From NCBI RefSeq assembly GCF_003312425.1, contig NZ_QNUX01000013.1:1-64000 (forward strand): a DNA stretch of 64,000 nt. Reading direction: 5' to 3'. Every line of letters begins with the position of its first letter. Position 1 is the first letter of the stretch. The notes beneath the pieces are model-generated. The model saw only the letters and a program-made list of their open reading frames with translations, searched no databases and was not told the DNA's origin. The position numbers were made by a program, and so were the translations under genes. Shown here piece by piece: positions 24,048-32,763 of the stretch. Origin of the DNA: Flavobacterium psychrolimnae (GTDB taxonomy: Bacteria > Bacteroidota > Bacteroidia > Flavobacteriales > Flavobacteriaceae).

Positions 24048-24644
24048 ATGAAAAATTTTTGGAATGAACGATACAGCGAAAGAGAATATGTTTATGGAGA
24101 AAAACCTAATGTTTTTTTCGCTGAACAACTCCAACAGTTAGCTCCCGGAAAAATCATTCTACCCTGTGAAGGCGAAGGAAGAAATGCCGTTTATGCTGCC
24201 GCCAATGGATGGGAAGTACATGCTTTTGATACCAGTATAATAGGAAAATCAAAAGCAATTCAATTAGCTACTCGTAAAGAGGTTTCCATAAATTATACTA
24301 TTGAAGATGCTGTCACGGTAACTTATGAAAAAAATACTATTGATGCAGTTGCTTTTGTCTATGCGCATTTCCCTGCGTCAATTCGAAAAAAAATACACCA
24401 AAAAGCAATCACTTGGTTGAAGCCCGGCGGCAAAATTATAATAGAAGCCTTTAATCCGAATCAATTGCAAAATAACTCTGGTGGACCTAAAGATTTGGCG
24501 ATGCTTTACACAAAAGAAATGATACTTGAAGATTTTGAAGAATTAAATTGTGATATCAGCGAAATACAAAGTGTAGCATTAAATGAAGGTGAATTTCATA
24601 AGGGCAAAGCCGATATCATTCGATTTGTTGGAACCAAAAAATAA
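24048..24644 (+). CDS. SAM-dependent methyltransferase, TehB-like
   Basis: The 198-residue class I methyltransferase has a SAM-binding motif I in ILPCEGEGRNAVYAA (about residues 37-51), an acidic loop (HAFDTSIIG), and motif IV around IDAVAFVYAHFP. The start MKNFWNERYSEREYVYGEKPN is characteristic of small TehB/thiopurine-methyltransferase-like proteins that methylate chalcogens and thiols. It lies about 50 bp after cydB and may be cotranscribed with it. Confidence 0.8.
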   Translation: MKNFWNERYSEREYVYGEKPNVFFAEQLQQLAPGKIILPCEGEGRNAVYAAANGWEVHAFDTSIIGKSKAIQLATRKEVSINYTIEDAVTVTYEKNTIDAVAFVYAHFPASIRKKIHQKAITWLKPGGKIIIEAFNPNQLQNNSGGPKDLAMLYTKEMILEDFEELNCDISEIQSVALNEGEFHKGKADIIRFVGTKK

Positions 24645-24663
24645 AGAACCAATAATAACTGAA

Positions 24664-24708
24664 CGTGACTTTTATCACCTTACACACAAAAATTATACTT
24701 TAAATTTG
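24664..24708 (+). promoter_or_regulatory. Crp-type site and -7 element for the copper-uptake pair
   Basis: Dyad CGTGACTTTTATCACC at 24664-24679 and perfect -7 element TAAATTTG at 24701-24708, centre to -7 being 29.5 bp. Confidence 0.78.
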
Positions 24709-24747
24709 TTCAAGATTACAAAAATCTCTTGTTAACTCACTTCTCTT

Positions 24748-25137
24748 TTGAAAACAGTACTGAAATATATATTTTTAACGGTATTTTTAATATCTATTTT
24801 ATTTTATAATTTAAGAATGACTTATTCTATTCTTGATTTTTCATTAAATAATACTGACTTTACCGAAAAATATTGCGAAAACAAGGATAAACCAATCTTG
24901 AAATGTAATGGAAAGTGTGCTTTGGCAAAAATAGCGAAAGCAACTGAAAACCAAAATCCTGATAAAGATATTAGTATTGAAAAAGAAATAGTACTCTTTT
25001 TTCAACCCATCGAAATTATTGAATTCAAATTGTTTATTGCAATAAAAAATAACATCCAAACAAAATGTAAGCTGCATAATTTCAATAGTTTTGGAAATAA
25101 TTTTCACCCTCCACAAAACTTTTTTTCATTTTCGTAA
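24748..25137 (+). CDS. Small exported Cys protein before the copper receptor
   Basis: The 129-residue protein has an N-terminal signal or anchor helix (about 5-22) and a Cys cluster YCENKD...KCNGKCALAK (about residues 43-60), then a C-terminal NNFHPPQNFFSF. The start is TTG at 24748; the first internal ATG (residue 24) would remove the signal helix, so TTG is preferred. It resembles the two WQPP-tailed proteins at 41125 and 44913 in size, Cys content and tail. It lies 34 bp before a TonB copper receptor and shares its Crp-type promoter. A metal (copper) binding role is inferred. Confidence 0.7.
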   Translation: MKTVLKYIFLTVFLISILFYNLRMTYSILDFSLNNTDFTEKYCENKDKPILKCNGKCALAKIAKATENQNPDKDISIEKEIVLFFQPIEIIEFKLFIAIKNNIQTKCKLHNFNSFGNNFHPPQNFFSFS

Positions 25138-25171
25138 ATTAAAAAAATCCTATCAATTTTAAAACTTTAAA

Positions 25172-27280
25172 ATGAAAAATACATTCATTGTGGCTTTGCT
25201 ATGGTGTTCTGTTGTATCTTTTGGACAAACCAAAGAAACTACAAACAAGCAAGATACAGTAAACAAAAAAACGATATTATTAAATGAGGTTATCGTTACC
25301 GGAAACACAAAAACGGACCCAACACTTACTATCGTAAAACAAGATTACAAGGAAAAAGTAGTCCAACCAAAAAATGCAGGGGAATTATTCAGTGATATCA
25401 ACGGTTTTTCTTTGATTAAAAGAGGAAGCTATGCCGTAGATCCCGCTTTTAGAGCAAGTCAGTACGAACAGTTAAATGTCCAGTTCGATGGTGGAACCAA
25501 AGCATCGCACGCCTGCCCCAACCGAATGGATCCGATTACCACATTAGTAAATCCTGAGGAAGTCAGCAAAATAGAAATTATCAAAGGTCCCTTTTCGGTT
25601 CGCTATGGAAATACTTTTGGAGGAGTTGTAAATCTAGTGACTAGAAACGCTAAGGATAGTGATAAAAAAGTATCCGGTTCCTTATCTTCTGGTTATGAAA
25701 GCAATGGCAATTCATTAGTAAACATGCTACATTTAGCCGGAAACTTTGGCAAATTTGATATATCAGGAAATCTGAGTTATCGAGATTATGGGAATTATAA
25801 AGATGGTGACGGTACTGAAATCCCCTCTTCTTTTAAAAGTACCAGCTATGGACTAAAAGTAGGCTATAATTTTACTGATAATCAAAGATTACAAGCCAAT
25901 TTTCGTCAGAATTTTGGAAGAGATGTTCTTCATGCCGGATTGTCTATGGATACTGACATTGATGACAGCTCCATTGGAAGTTTAGATTACAAATGGATAA
26001 GCGACAGTAAAACATTCAAAGGATTATCTGCTAAAGTCTATTATTCTTTTGTAGATCACTTGATGAGTAATACAAGAAGAGCTGCTTATGCCAGTACCGA
26101 AGCGTCTTCTGCAGTAAATGCCACGACTTATGGAGGAAAACTGGAAGCAGAATGGAATTTTACTGAACGTTGGAAACTTTTCACTGGTCTTGATATGGTT
26201 AACATTTCTCGTGAAGGCGGACGAGATCGACTGGTCAAAAGAAATATGGCGGGCATGGTATTACCAACTCCAATGGCTTATTATGACAAAGTGTGGCAAG
26301 ACAGTTACAATAATACTTTTGGAACCTTTGCGGAAGCTAAGTGGTTTGCTTCTGAAAAATCAATTTTCAATATAGGGGCAAGAATAGATTTTGTTACTTC
26401 TGAAGCAAGGGATCTAGATCCTAATTTTGCTGCATTGTATCCAAATTTAGAACAAAGAAATGAGGCTAACTTCAGCGGAACCATTTCGTATAAAAGATTA
26501 CTTTCTCCAGATTATACTTTGGAAATTGCCTACGGGAGAGGAACTCGTGCTGCCAATATTGAGGAGCGTTATATTTCCTATTTCAATATCGGTCGTGACC
26601 CTTACGAATACATTGGAAATCCAAATCTAAAAGCGGAAACCAATAATCAGTTTGAATTAGGTTTGACAGGAAAAGAAACTATTTCCGGTTTTTTTGAACA
26701 AATAAAATTCGGAAGTTCCATTTACTATTCAATCTATGAAAATTACATTATGGGAGTGGTTGATGAAACCTTAATTAGAAAATACAACCCTACTACTCCA
26801 CCTATCCATCCAAAAGTTTTTAGAAATATTGAAAATGCTTTCAAAACAGGATTCGAAATCTTTGGAGATATAAAATTTGCAACGCATTTTAATTTCCTGA
26901 CGGAAGTCGCTTATGTTTACACAGAGAATAAAGATTATAAGGAGAGTTTACCCCTTACACCGCCTTTGGTAACCCGATTGAAACTTGGTTTTGAAAAGGA
27001 CATTTTTTGGGCAGCAATTCATTATACATTGACTGCTGAGCAAAATAAAATATCAAAATCCTATGATGAAATTCCAACTTCAGGATATGAAATCATGGAC
27101 ATAAAAGCGGGTGTTACTCCTATAAAAGACCTAAATCTAGGAATGGGAATTTTGAATCTTTTTGACAAGCAGTACAACAATCATTTAAGTTATGCTTTCA
27201 ACGGCCAAACTGGATTTTCAAGAACTCCAATAACCGAAATAGGAAGAAATTTTACCGTTTTTGTGAATTATACGTTTTAG
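25172..27280 (+). CDS. TonB-dependent receptor, probable copper receptor (OprC/NosA-like)
   Basis: The 702-residue outer membrane receptor has a signal peptide (about 1-18), a TonB box region (NEVIVTGN near 38), a plug domain (about 50-165 with VSKIEIIKGPFSVRYGNTFGGVVNLVT) and a 22-strand-type barrel ending in FTVFVNYTF. The plug contains HACPNRMDP, matching the CxxxMDP-type motif of OprC/NosA copper receptors. Copper is needed by the haem-copper oxidase encoded at 16366, and the receptor shares the Crp-type regulation of the respiratory genes. Confidence 0.87.
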   Translation: MKNTFIVALLWCSVVSFGQTKETTNKQDTVNKKTILLNEVIVTGNTKTDPTLTIVKQDYKEKVVQPKNAGELFSDINGFSLIKRGSYAVDPAFRASQYEQLNVQFDGGTKASHACPNRMDPITTLVNPEEVSKIEIIKGPFSVRYGNTFGGVVNLVTRNAKDSDKKVSGSLSSGYESNGNSLVNMLHLAGNFGKFDISGNLSYRDYGNYKDGDGTEIPSSFKSTSYGLKVGYNFTDNQRLQANFRQNFGRDVLHAGLSMDTDIDDSSIGSLDYKWISDSKTFKGLSAKVYYSFVDHLMSNTRRAAYASTEASSAVNATTYGGKLEAEWNFTERWKLFTGLDMVNISREGGRDRLVKRNMAGMVLPTPMAYYDKVWQDSYNNTFGTFAEAKWFASEKSIFNIGARIDFVTSEARDLDPNFAALYPNLEQRNEANFSGTISYKRLLSPDYTLEIAYGRGTRAANIEERYISYFNIGRDPYEYIGNPNLKAETNNQFELGLTGKETISGFFEQIKFGSSIYYSIYENYIMGVVDETLIRKYNPTTPPIHPKVFRNIENAFKTGFEIFGDIKFATHFNFLTEVAYVYTENKDYKESLPLTPPLVTRLKLGFEKDIFWAAIHYTLTAEQNKISKSYDEIPTSGYEIMDIKAGVTPIKDLNLGMGILNLFDKQYNNHLSYAFNGQTGFSRTPITEIGRNFTVFVNYTF

Positions 27281-27340
27281 CAAAATCCAACGCCTAAAAC
27301 GGACCTTTATGCGCTGAATACTTTAGAAAAGTAAAATCCT

Positions 27341-27382
27341 AAAAGGTAGAGTCGCTCTCAAAATGAGCTACTCTACCTTTTT
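27341..27382 (+). terminator. Terminator after the copper receptor
   Basis: AAAAGGTAGAGT (27341-27352) pairs with ACTCTACCTTTTT (27370-27382), with an inner CTC/GAG pairing. This is the strongest hairpin in an otherwise gene-free stretch, 27281-27659, in which I see nothing else. Confidence 0.85.
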
Positions 27383-27659
27383 AAATTAAAAAACAAAAAA
27401 AAATTCAACCTGCTTACCCTTTTTATTAAAAAAAATTAAGAACCTCTTACAAAACAGGAAATTGGTAACGATATCGTAGAAATAATTCCTTCAAAAAAAT
27501 AATTAGTTTTAATTCTATGATTAACTCAAATAATATGATAAAAGCTATAACTTGAATTAATTATCAATCATTAGTAAAACATAATTTTATTTTGTAATTT
27601 TAATTATTATTATTTTGATTATCAAGTCAATAACAAATATTAATTTAAAAATTAAATAA

Positions 27660-28097
27660 ATGAAACTCTCAAAAGAATTATTAAATGGAATTATTATTTT
27701 CATTGGAATAGGAGTATATTTTTTACTAATTAATATATTTGGTTTTTCTGATATAATGTATTTACGGTACTTTAATGTATTTTTTATTTTTTACGGAATT
27801 AATAGAACTCTAAAAATGAAACTGGCAGAAGGCAAAATAAATTTTGCATCTGATTCCATTTCAGCATTAAGTACAGGATTAATAGGAGTGCTCTTAAGCG
27901 TAATAGGATTAGTAATCTACAGCTATATAAAAGGAGGCGATGCTTATATGGAAGCATTACCCAAAAATTTTTGGTTAGGTGGAAATTCATCCATAAATGT
28001 CTGTATAATTTGTACACTTATTGAAGGTATAGCATCTTCAGTAATTGTTACGATGCTACTTATGTTTTATTGGAATAACCGCCTTAAAACGGAATAA
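27660..28097 (+). CDS. Four-helix membrane protein of unknown function
   Basis: The 145-residue protein has hydrophobic helices at about 8-28, 35-48, 68-90 and 115-138. It recalls small DUF4199-type Bacteroidetes membrane proteins, but I cannot assign it. It has its own AT-rich upstream region with no Crp-type dyad. The following 390 bp (28098-28487) contain no gene or clear signal. Confidence 0.65.
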   Translation: MKLSKELLNGIIIFIGIGVYFLLINIFGFSDIMYLRYFNVFFIFYGINRTLKMKLAEGKINFASDSISALSTGLIGVLLSVIGLVIYSYIKGGDAYMEALPKNFWLGGNSSINVCIICTLIEGIASSVIVTMLLMFYWNNRLKTE

Positions 28098-28487
28098 AAT
28101 TGGCTAAAAATTATTTAAAATTATCTAATCACTGAATTTATTTGCTTTGCTTACTTGCAACTAATTCTATCATTCAATATGATTAATTTAAATTAAGATT
28201 TACGCTAAAAAATAGTACTTTTTTTTTCTGCTCCACTAAAAATTATTGCTAATGGTACTCCAAAATTATTTTAGTTTATAAACTGGGCATGCTAACCTAC
28301 CCATCAAAGGAAGTTAAAAAATAAAACTTAATTTCAGCTTCTAAAACAAATGCATAAAATTTATGGGAAAACTCATAAAAAGAAAGCGGTTCAATTAAGT
28401 TATTATTTAACATACCTATCAGAACTTGCCAAATAGTTAGGTGAACAGTAGATAAAGAGTTGTCAATTCTTTTATAATTCTAGCTAA

Positions 28488-29231
28488 TTATTCCCATCCC
28501 CATTTTTTAAATATAGCATGCCCTTCCTTTGAAAGCATAAACTCAATAAATAACTGTGCCTCTGAATTTTGTATAGTAACAGTAGTTATTGCAATAGGAG
28601 TACCTCTATAAACCGTATTTCTGGTAGGAATCGTAACTAACGTTGAGACATCTTTTAATCTAAAATACCATGATGTATAACTAATAAATGCATCATAGGT
28701 ATTATCTTCTTTCCATGCTTTAATAGCCATTGCTGTATTAGGGAAAGATTTGTAAATATTTTTTTGAATTCCTCCTATCAGATTTTGTCTGCCCGCTAAA
28801 TCTTCCCACATACCTAATTGCCCTGCACCATTCACATCTAAAATTCGAATACCTCCTTTAGTCAAGTCTTTTAAGGAAGTAATATTTTTAGGATTATTTG
28901 GACGTACTAAAATTGCTGCGCCTCTTTTATATAATTCCGTTCGTGTAGCGGTATCAATTAAACCTTCATGCTGCATGGTAAATTGTGTAAGCATATACTC
29001 TGAACCTCCAAAAATTAAATCTGCATTCTGTTTAGCACCTTGAATCCATTCTACTTCGGGGCCTGCTTTTACTTTTACAGGGATAGAGGTTTTACTTGAA
29101 AATATTTTTGCACATTCCTCTATTGCAGCTGCTGGTCCTCCAGGGCCATAAACATACAATGTATCCGTTTGAGCTTTTAGTATACTTGAAAAACTGATCA
29201 ATATAACTAGAATAAAATACCTGACTTTCAT
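28488..29231 (-). CDS. Periplasmic solute-binding protein, AcfC-like
   Basis: The 247-residue protein has a signal peptide (about 1-20, ending LKAQ). It shows the fold of bacterial extracellular solute-binding proteins (ModA/SBP_11 type): LYVYGPGGPAAAIEECAKIFS, VKVKAGPEVEWIQGAKQNADLIFGGSEYM, and RILDVNGAGQLGMWEDLAGR. AcfC-like proteins bind sulfate or related oxyanions in some bacteria. No permease or ATPase is adjacent. It is the only minus-strand gene of the sulfur region and no Crp-type dyad was found before it. Confidence 0.78.
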   Translation of the reverse strand: MKVRYFILVILISFSSILKAQTDTLYVYGPGGPAAAIEECAKIFSSKTSIPVKVKAGPEVEWIQGAKQNADLIFGGSEYMLTQFTMQHEGLIDTATRTELYKRGAAILVRPNNPKNITSLKDLTKGGIRILDVNGAGQLGMWEDLAGRQNLIGGIQKNIYKSFPNTAMAIKAWKEDNTYDAFISYTSWYFRLKDVSTLVTIPTRNTVYRGTPIAITTVTIQNSEAQLFIEFMLSKEGHAIFKKWGWE

Positions 29232-29512
29232 TTTAAAATATTTTTATATTTCTAAAAAATGTTTTTTTTAATTCTAAATTACATTAGATTCAAAACCTAA
29301 ACTTGCTATAAACAACCAAATTTAGAATTTTATTTTTTAAACCCTAAATTACCTAATACAATTTATTATTGATTGAATATTATTTTTAAATAGTATTTAG
29401 CGGATCACACTTGCATTTCTAATGCTCCATTTAAAACTTCCATAAATTTAAAAAATTAACGAATAATAAAAATCTATCATTAATAAAAATATAATAATTT
29501 TTTCCTATTTAA

Positions 29513-29557
29513 TGTGACTAATGTCACCTTTAGTAACATTTATCTAAATTATATTTG
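29513..29557 (+). promoter_or_regulatory. Crp-type site and -7 element for the peroxiredoxin gene
   Basis: Dyad TGTGACTAATGTCACC at 29513-29528 and -7 element TATATTTG at 29550-29557, with a 29.5-bp distance. The rest of the 360-bp gap (29232-29591) is AT-rich with nothing else recognisable. Confidence 0.8.
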
Positions 29558-29591
29558 CATCAGTAAATTAATAATCAAAAATAATAGTATC

Positions 29592-30236
29592 ATGGAAGAA
29601 AAAGTATTTTTAATGCCAAGAATTGGCGACATGGCCCCAGATTTTGAAGCGGTAACAACAACAGGAAAGTTAAAATTTTCAGAATACAATAAAGGTAGTT
29701 GGGTTGTATTTTTCTCTCATCCTGCGGATTTTACACCAGTTTGTACAACAGAAATGAGTGGTTTTGCTTTAGAAAAAGATTTTTTTGCAGCACATAATAC
29801 CAAACTGATGGGTCTTAGTATTGACAGTATCCACTCGCATATTGCTTGGGTAAATGCAGTTCATGAAAAAACAGGCGTTTTATTTGAATTCCCGATAGTT
29901 GCCGATATTAGTATGGAGGTTTCAAAATTATACGGAATGCTACAACCAGGAGAAAGTGAAACTGCCGCTGTTAGAGCAGTTTTCATTATGGATCCAGAAG
30001 GAAAGGTACGTTTGATCATGTACTACCCATTAAATGTAGGTAGAAATATGGCAGAGATTAAACGCTCTCTACTGGCTTTACAAACTTCAGATGAGCATAA
30101 AGTGGCCATGCCTCTTGATTGGCAACCGGGCGATAAAGTAATTATCCCAGCGCCTAAAACTGTGGAAGCTTTAGCAGAAAGAAAGAAAAGTAATCTAGAA
30201 ATGGTGGACTGGTATTTAGCCAAAAAATCACTTTAA
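29592..30236 (+). CDS. 1-Cys peroxiredoxin, Prx6 type
   Basis: The 214-residue thiol peroxidase has the active-site motif FSHPADFTPVCTTE with peroxidatic Cys51. No other Cys is present, so it must be reduced by an external thiol. The C-terminal extension (about 170-214, with LDWQPGDKVIIPAP) is typical of Prx6. The ATG at 29592 is used because an in-frame extension to 29514 starts inside the Crp-type site. In this regulon it could remove peroxides, or persulfides formed during sulfide oxidation; the latter is inferred. Confidence 0.92.
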   Translation: MEEKVFLMPRIGDMAPDFEAVTTTGKLKFSEYNKGSWVVFFSHPADFTPVCTTEMSGFALEKDFFAAHNTKLMGLSIDSIHSHIAWVNAVHEKTGVLFEFPIVADISMEVSKLYGMLQPGESETAAVRAVFIMDPEGKVRLIMYYPLNVGRNMAEIKRSLLALQTSDEHKVAMPLDWQPGDKVIIPAPKTVEALAERKKSNLEMVDWYLAKKSL

Positions 30237-30260
30237 ATAACTCTAATCTTTCATTAATTA

Positions 30261-30285
30261 AAACCATCCTTGTGATGGTTTTTTT
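30261..30285 (+). terminator. Terminator after the peroxiredoxin gene
   Basis: AAACCATC (30261-30268) pairs with GATGGTTT (30274-30281) and is followed by a T run. Confidence 0.85.
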
Positions 30286-30323
30286 ATTCGTAATAAATAA
30301 AAAACAGCAGTTGTATTTCCTTC

Positions 30324-30339
30324 TGTGACTTTTGTCACA
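30324..30339 (+). promoter_or_regulatory. Upstream Crp-type site (second, distal) before the first MBL-rhodanese gene
   Basis: Perfect dyad TGTGACTTTTGTCACA. Its centre is 48 bp upstream of the proximal dyad at 30372-30387 and lacks its own -7 element at the standard distance, so it may be an auxiliary site. Confidence 0.65.
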
Positions 30340-30371
30340 TACTATATTTACTGATAAAATAGTTATTTTAG

Positions 30372-30416
30372 TATGATAATTATCACTTTGGAAATTAAAA
30401 GTGTCTTCTAAATTTG
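30372..30416 (+). promoter_or_regulatory. Proximal Crp-type site and -7 element for the first MBL-rhodanese gene
   Basis: TATGATAATTATCACT at 30372-30387 contains the perfect dyad TGATAATTATCA. The -7 element TAAATTTG is at 30409-30416, at 29.5 bp. The outer half-sites are weaker than those of the distal site. Confidence 0.7.
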
Positions 30417-30464
30417 CCACAATCTTATTGATCTGAAACTATTATTAATTCAAAAACCTTGATT

Positions 30465-31880
30465 ATGAAAATCGAACAAATTTATACCGGATGTATTGCA
30501 CACGCAGCTTATTATATTGAAAATAATGGAGAAGCCGCCATTTTTGATCCTTTACGCGAAGTGCAACCGTATATTGATAGAGCATTTAAAGACAACGCCA
30601 AAATCAAATATGTATTTTTGACTCATTTTCACGCTGATTTCGTTTCAGGGCATTTGGATTTAGCGAACAAAACGAATGCGAAAATCGTATACGGACCAAC
30701 GGCTAAACCAGCGTATGAAATTATTTCTGCTGTAGATGGACAGATTTTTGAAATTGGAAATTACAAAGTAAAAGTGATTCATACACCGGGACACACCATG
30801 GAAAGTACTACTTTTCTATTGATTGATGAAAACGGAAAAGAACACGGAATCATAACCGGAGATACGCTGTTTATTGGGGATGTAGGGCGCCCGGATTTAG
30901 CGCAACATGTTGTTGCTGATCTAACACAAGATAAATTAGCACGTCATTTATATCATTCGTTGCGAACTAAAATAATGCCTTTATCAGATGATTTAATCGT
31001 TTATCCTAACCACGGTGCGGGTTCAGCTTGCGGGAAAATGATGAGCAAAGAAACTACGGATACTTTGGGCAACCAAAAGAAAACCAATTATGCCCTAAAT
31101 CCAAAAATGACCGAAGATGAGTTTGTTACCGCTGTATTGACCGGATTAACGAATCCTCCTGCCTACTTCCCTGCCAATGTGTTGCTGAATATAAATGGTT
31201 ATGATAGTTTAGATGCGATACTAAAAAAAGCTAAAACACCATTAAATCCAACCGAATTTGAAGTTGTGGCCAATGAAACCAGAGCTTTAGTATTAGATAC
31301 ACGTGACGCATCTGAATTTGCTAAAGGATTTATTCCGAACAGTATTAACATTGGTTTAGACGGAAGTTTTGCGATGTGGGTGGGAGAAATGATTGCTGAT
31401 ATCAAACAAGAAATCTTATTAGTTAGTGAAATTGGTAAGGAAGAAGAAAGTATGGTACGCCTTTCGCGTATTGGGTACGATCATACTATTGGCTACTTGA
31501 ACGGTGGAATTACTGCTTGGAAAAAGGCAGGTTTTGAATTGGATACCGTAAACAGAATTACGGCCAAACAACTTGAAGACACTATTGATTTTGATGCAAC
31601 ACTAATTTTTGATGTCAGAAAGAAAAGCGAATTTTTATCGGAACATCTTATCGGAGCAATTAATGTTCCCTTAAACGAAATCAACAATCACTTGGCAGAA
31701 TTTCCAAAAGAGAAAAAATTTATTTTGCATTGTGCCGGTGGATATCGTAGTATGATTGCTGCCTCAATTTTAAAACAACGCGGATGGGATAACTTTGTTG
31801 ACGTTATTGGTGGATTTGCCGAAATCAAAAATACCAATCTTTTAAAATCAGACTATGTTTGTCCAACAACGCTGTTGTAA
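30465..31880 (+). CDS. Metallo-beta-lactamase/rhodanese fusion (persulfide dioxygenase type) 1
   Basis: The 471-residue protein has an N-terminal MBL domain (about 1-230) with the metal motif THFHADFVSGH (H54, H56, D58), HTPGHTMES and GDTLFIGDVGRPDL, as in ETHE1/BlH-type persulfide dioxygenases. Two rhodanese domains follow. The first (about 255-355) has no Cys at the active position (LLVSEIG). The second (about 365-460) has the loop CAGGYRS and should transfer sulfane sulfur. Such fusions oxidise glutathione or low-molecular persulfide to sulfite and pass sulfur to thiols. The ATG at 30465 aligns with the homologue at 34187. A terminator follows, so it is a single-gene unit. Confidence 0.88.
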   Translation: MKIEQIYTGCIAHAAYYIENNGEAAIFDPLREVQPYIDRAFKDNAKIKYVFLTHFHADFVSGHLDLANKTNAKIVYGPTAKPAYEIISAVDGQIFEIGNYKVKVIHTPGHTMESTTFLLIDENGKEHGIITGDTLFIGDVGRPDLAQHVVADLTQDKLARHLYHSLRTKIMPLSDDLIVYPNHGAGSACGKMMSKETTDTLGNQKKTNYALNPKMTEDEFVTAVLTGLTNPPAYFPANVLLNINGYDSLDAILKKAKTPLNPTEFEVVANETRALVLDTRDASEFAKGFIPNSINIGLDGSFAMWVGEMIADIKQEILLVSEIGKEEESMVRLSRIGYDHTIGYLNGGITAWKKAGFELDTVNRITAKQLEDTIDFDATLIFDVRKKSEFLSEHLIGAINVPLNEINNHLAEFPKEKKFILHCAGGYRSMIAASILKQRGWDNFVDVIGGFAEIKNTNLLKSDYVCPTTLL

Positions 31881-31903
31881 ATAATTCATTGTTTTTTATT
31901 ATC

Positions 31904-31937
31904 GAGAGATTGTCTAAAAAAGGCAATCTCTTTTTTT
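31904..31937 (+). terminator. Terminator after MBL-rhodanese 1
   Basis: GAGATTG (31906-31912) pairs with CAATCTC (31924-31930), followed by TTTTTTT. The next Crp-type site starts only a few bases downstream. Confidence 0.85.
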
Positions 31938-31941
31938 GCTA

Positions 31942-31986
31942 TGTGATATAAGTTACAATAAATACAAAATTCACAAGCTACTTTTG
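31942..31986 (+). promoter_or_regulatory. Crp-type site and -7 element for the carbonic anhydrase gene
   Basis: Dyad TGTGATATAAGTTACA at 31942-31957 and -7 element TACTTTTG at 31979-31986, at 29.5 bp. Confidence 0.8.
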
Positions 31987-32006
31987 AAGAAATATTAGAA
32001 AGTAAA

Positions 32007-32669
32007 ATGAGAAAAACAATCCTAGCAATTGCAATTTTAAGTATTACAATAGGTTGCAAGAAAGAAGAAATAGCAAACCCGATTGCTGAAAATCAAGAAC
32101 CAATAGAGCAACTAATTTCTGGAAATCAACGTTTTATAAACGAAAAATCTATTCATCCGCATCAAGACAAAAAAACAGTGCTAAAAAACCAAAATGAACA
32201 ACATCCTTTTGCTGTAGTACTTACTTGTTCTGACAGCAGGGTTTCTCCTGAAGTATTATTTGACCAAGGATTAGGTGATTTGTTTGTCATTAGAAATGCA
32301 GGAAACTTAATTTCAGATATTGACATGGGAAGTATTGAGTATGCCGTAGAACATCTTGATGTAAAATTAATTGTTGTTTTGGGACATACAGAATGTGGTG
32401 CCATTAAAGCCTATATAGCTGATAAAGATAATTTATATAAAAAACATTTAAGTCACATTGATGATATTGTAGAAACTCTTGCTCAGGAACAAGAAGAACA
32501 AGAAGAAGAAAAAAAAATGCCGAAGGATAAAAATTTATTAGGCTCAATAAATGCTAACATTGCACATTCAACAAATTTAATCAAACAAAATCCTATTGTA
32601 AAAGAGAAGCATCCAAAAATTGTATCCATGCGCTACGATGTTCATACTGGTAAAATAGTACAATTATAG
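32007..32669 (+). CDS. Exported beta-carbonic anhydrase lipoprotein
   Basis: The 220-residue enzyme interconverts CO2 and bicarbonate. It has a lipobox (SITIGC, Cys17), so it is outside the cytoplasm. Zinc ligands are C74, H127 and C130, and the D76-R78 dyad lies in TCSDSRVSPE. GHTECGAIKA is the standard family segment. The C-terminal part has a long acidic insert (EQEEQEEEKKMPKD, about 155-172). Its presence in the sulfur regulon may relate to pH balance or to keeping bicarbonate available; that is inferred. Confidence 0.92.
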   Translation: MRKTILAIAILSITIGCKKEEIANPIAENQEPIEQLISGNQRFINEKSIHPHQDKKTVLKNQNEQHPFAVVLTCSDSRVSPEVLFDQGLGDLFVIRNAGNLISDIDMGSIEYAVEHLDVKLIVVLGHTECGAIKAYIADKDNLYKKHLSHIDDIVETLAQEQEEQEEEKKMPKDKNLLGSINANIAHSTNLIKQNPIVKEKHPKIVSMRYDVHTGKIVQL

Positions 32670-32683
32670 TTATAAAAAGCTTG

Positions 32684-32728
32684 TGTAACTTATGTCACAG
32701 TTTTTAATAAATGCAATACGTAATTTTG
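32684..32728 (+). promoter_or_regulatory. Crp-type site and -7 element for the MBL-rhodanese 2/3 operon
   Basis: Dyad TGTAACTTATGTCACA at 32684-32699 and -7 element TAATTTTG at 32721-32728, at 29.5 bp. Confidence 0.8.
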
Positions 32729-32763
32729 ATTCCTAATTAGTAATTAATCTAAAAATAAAAGAT

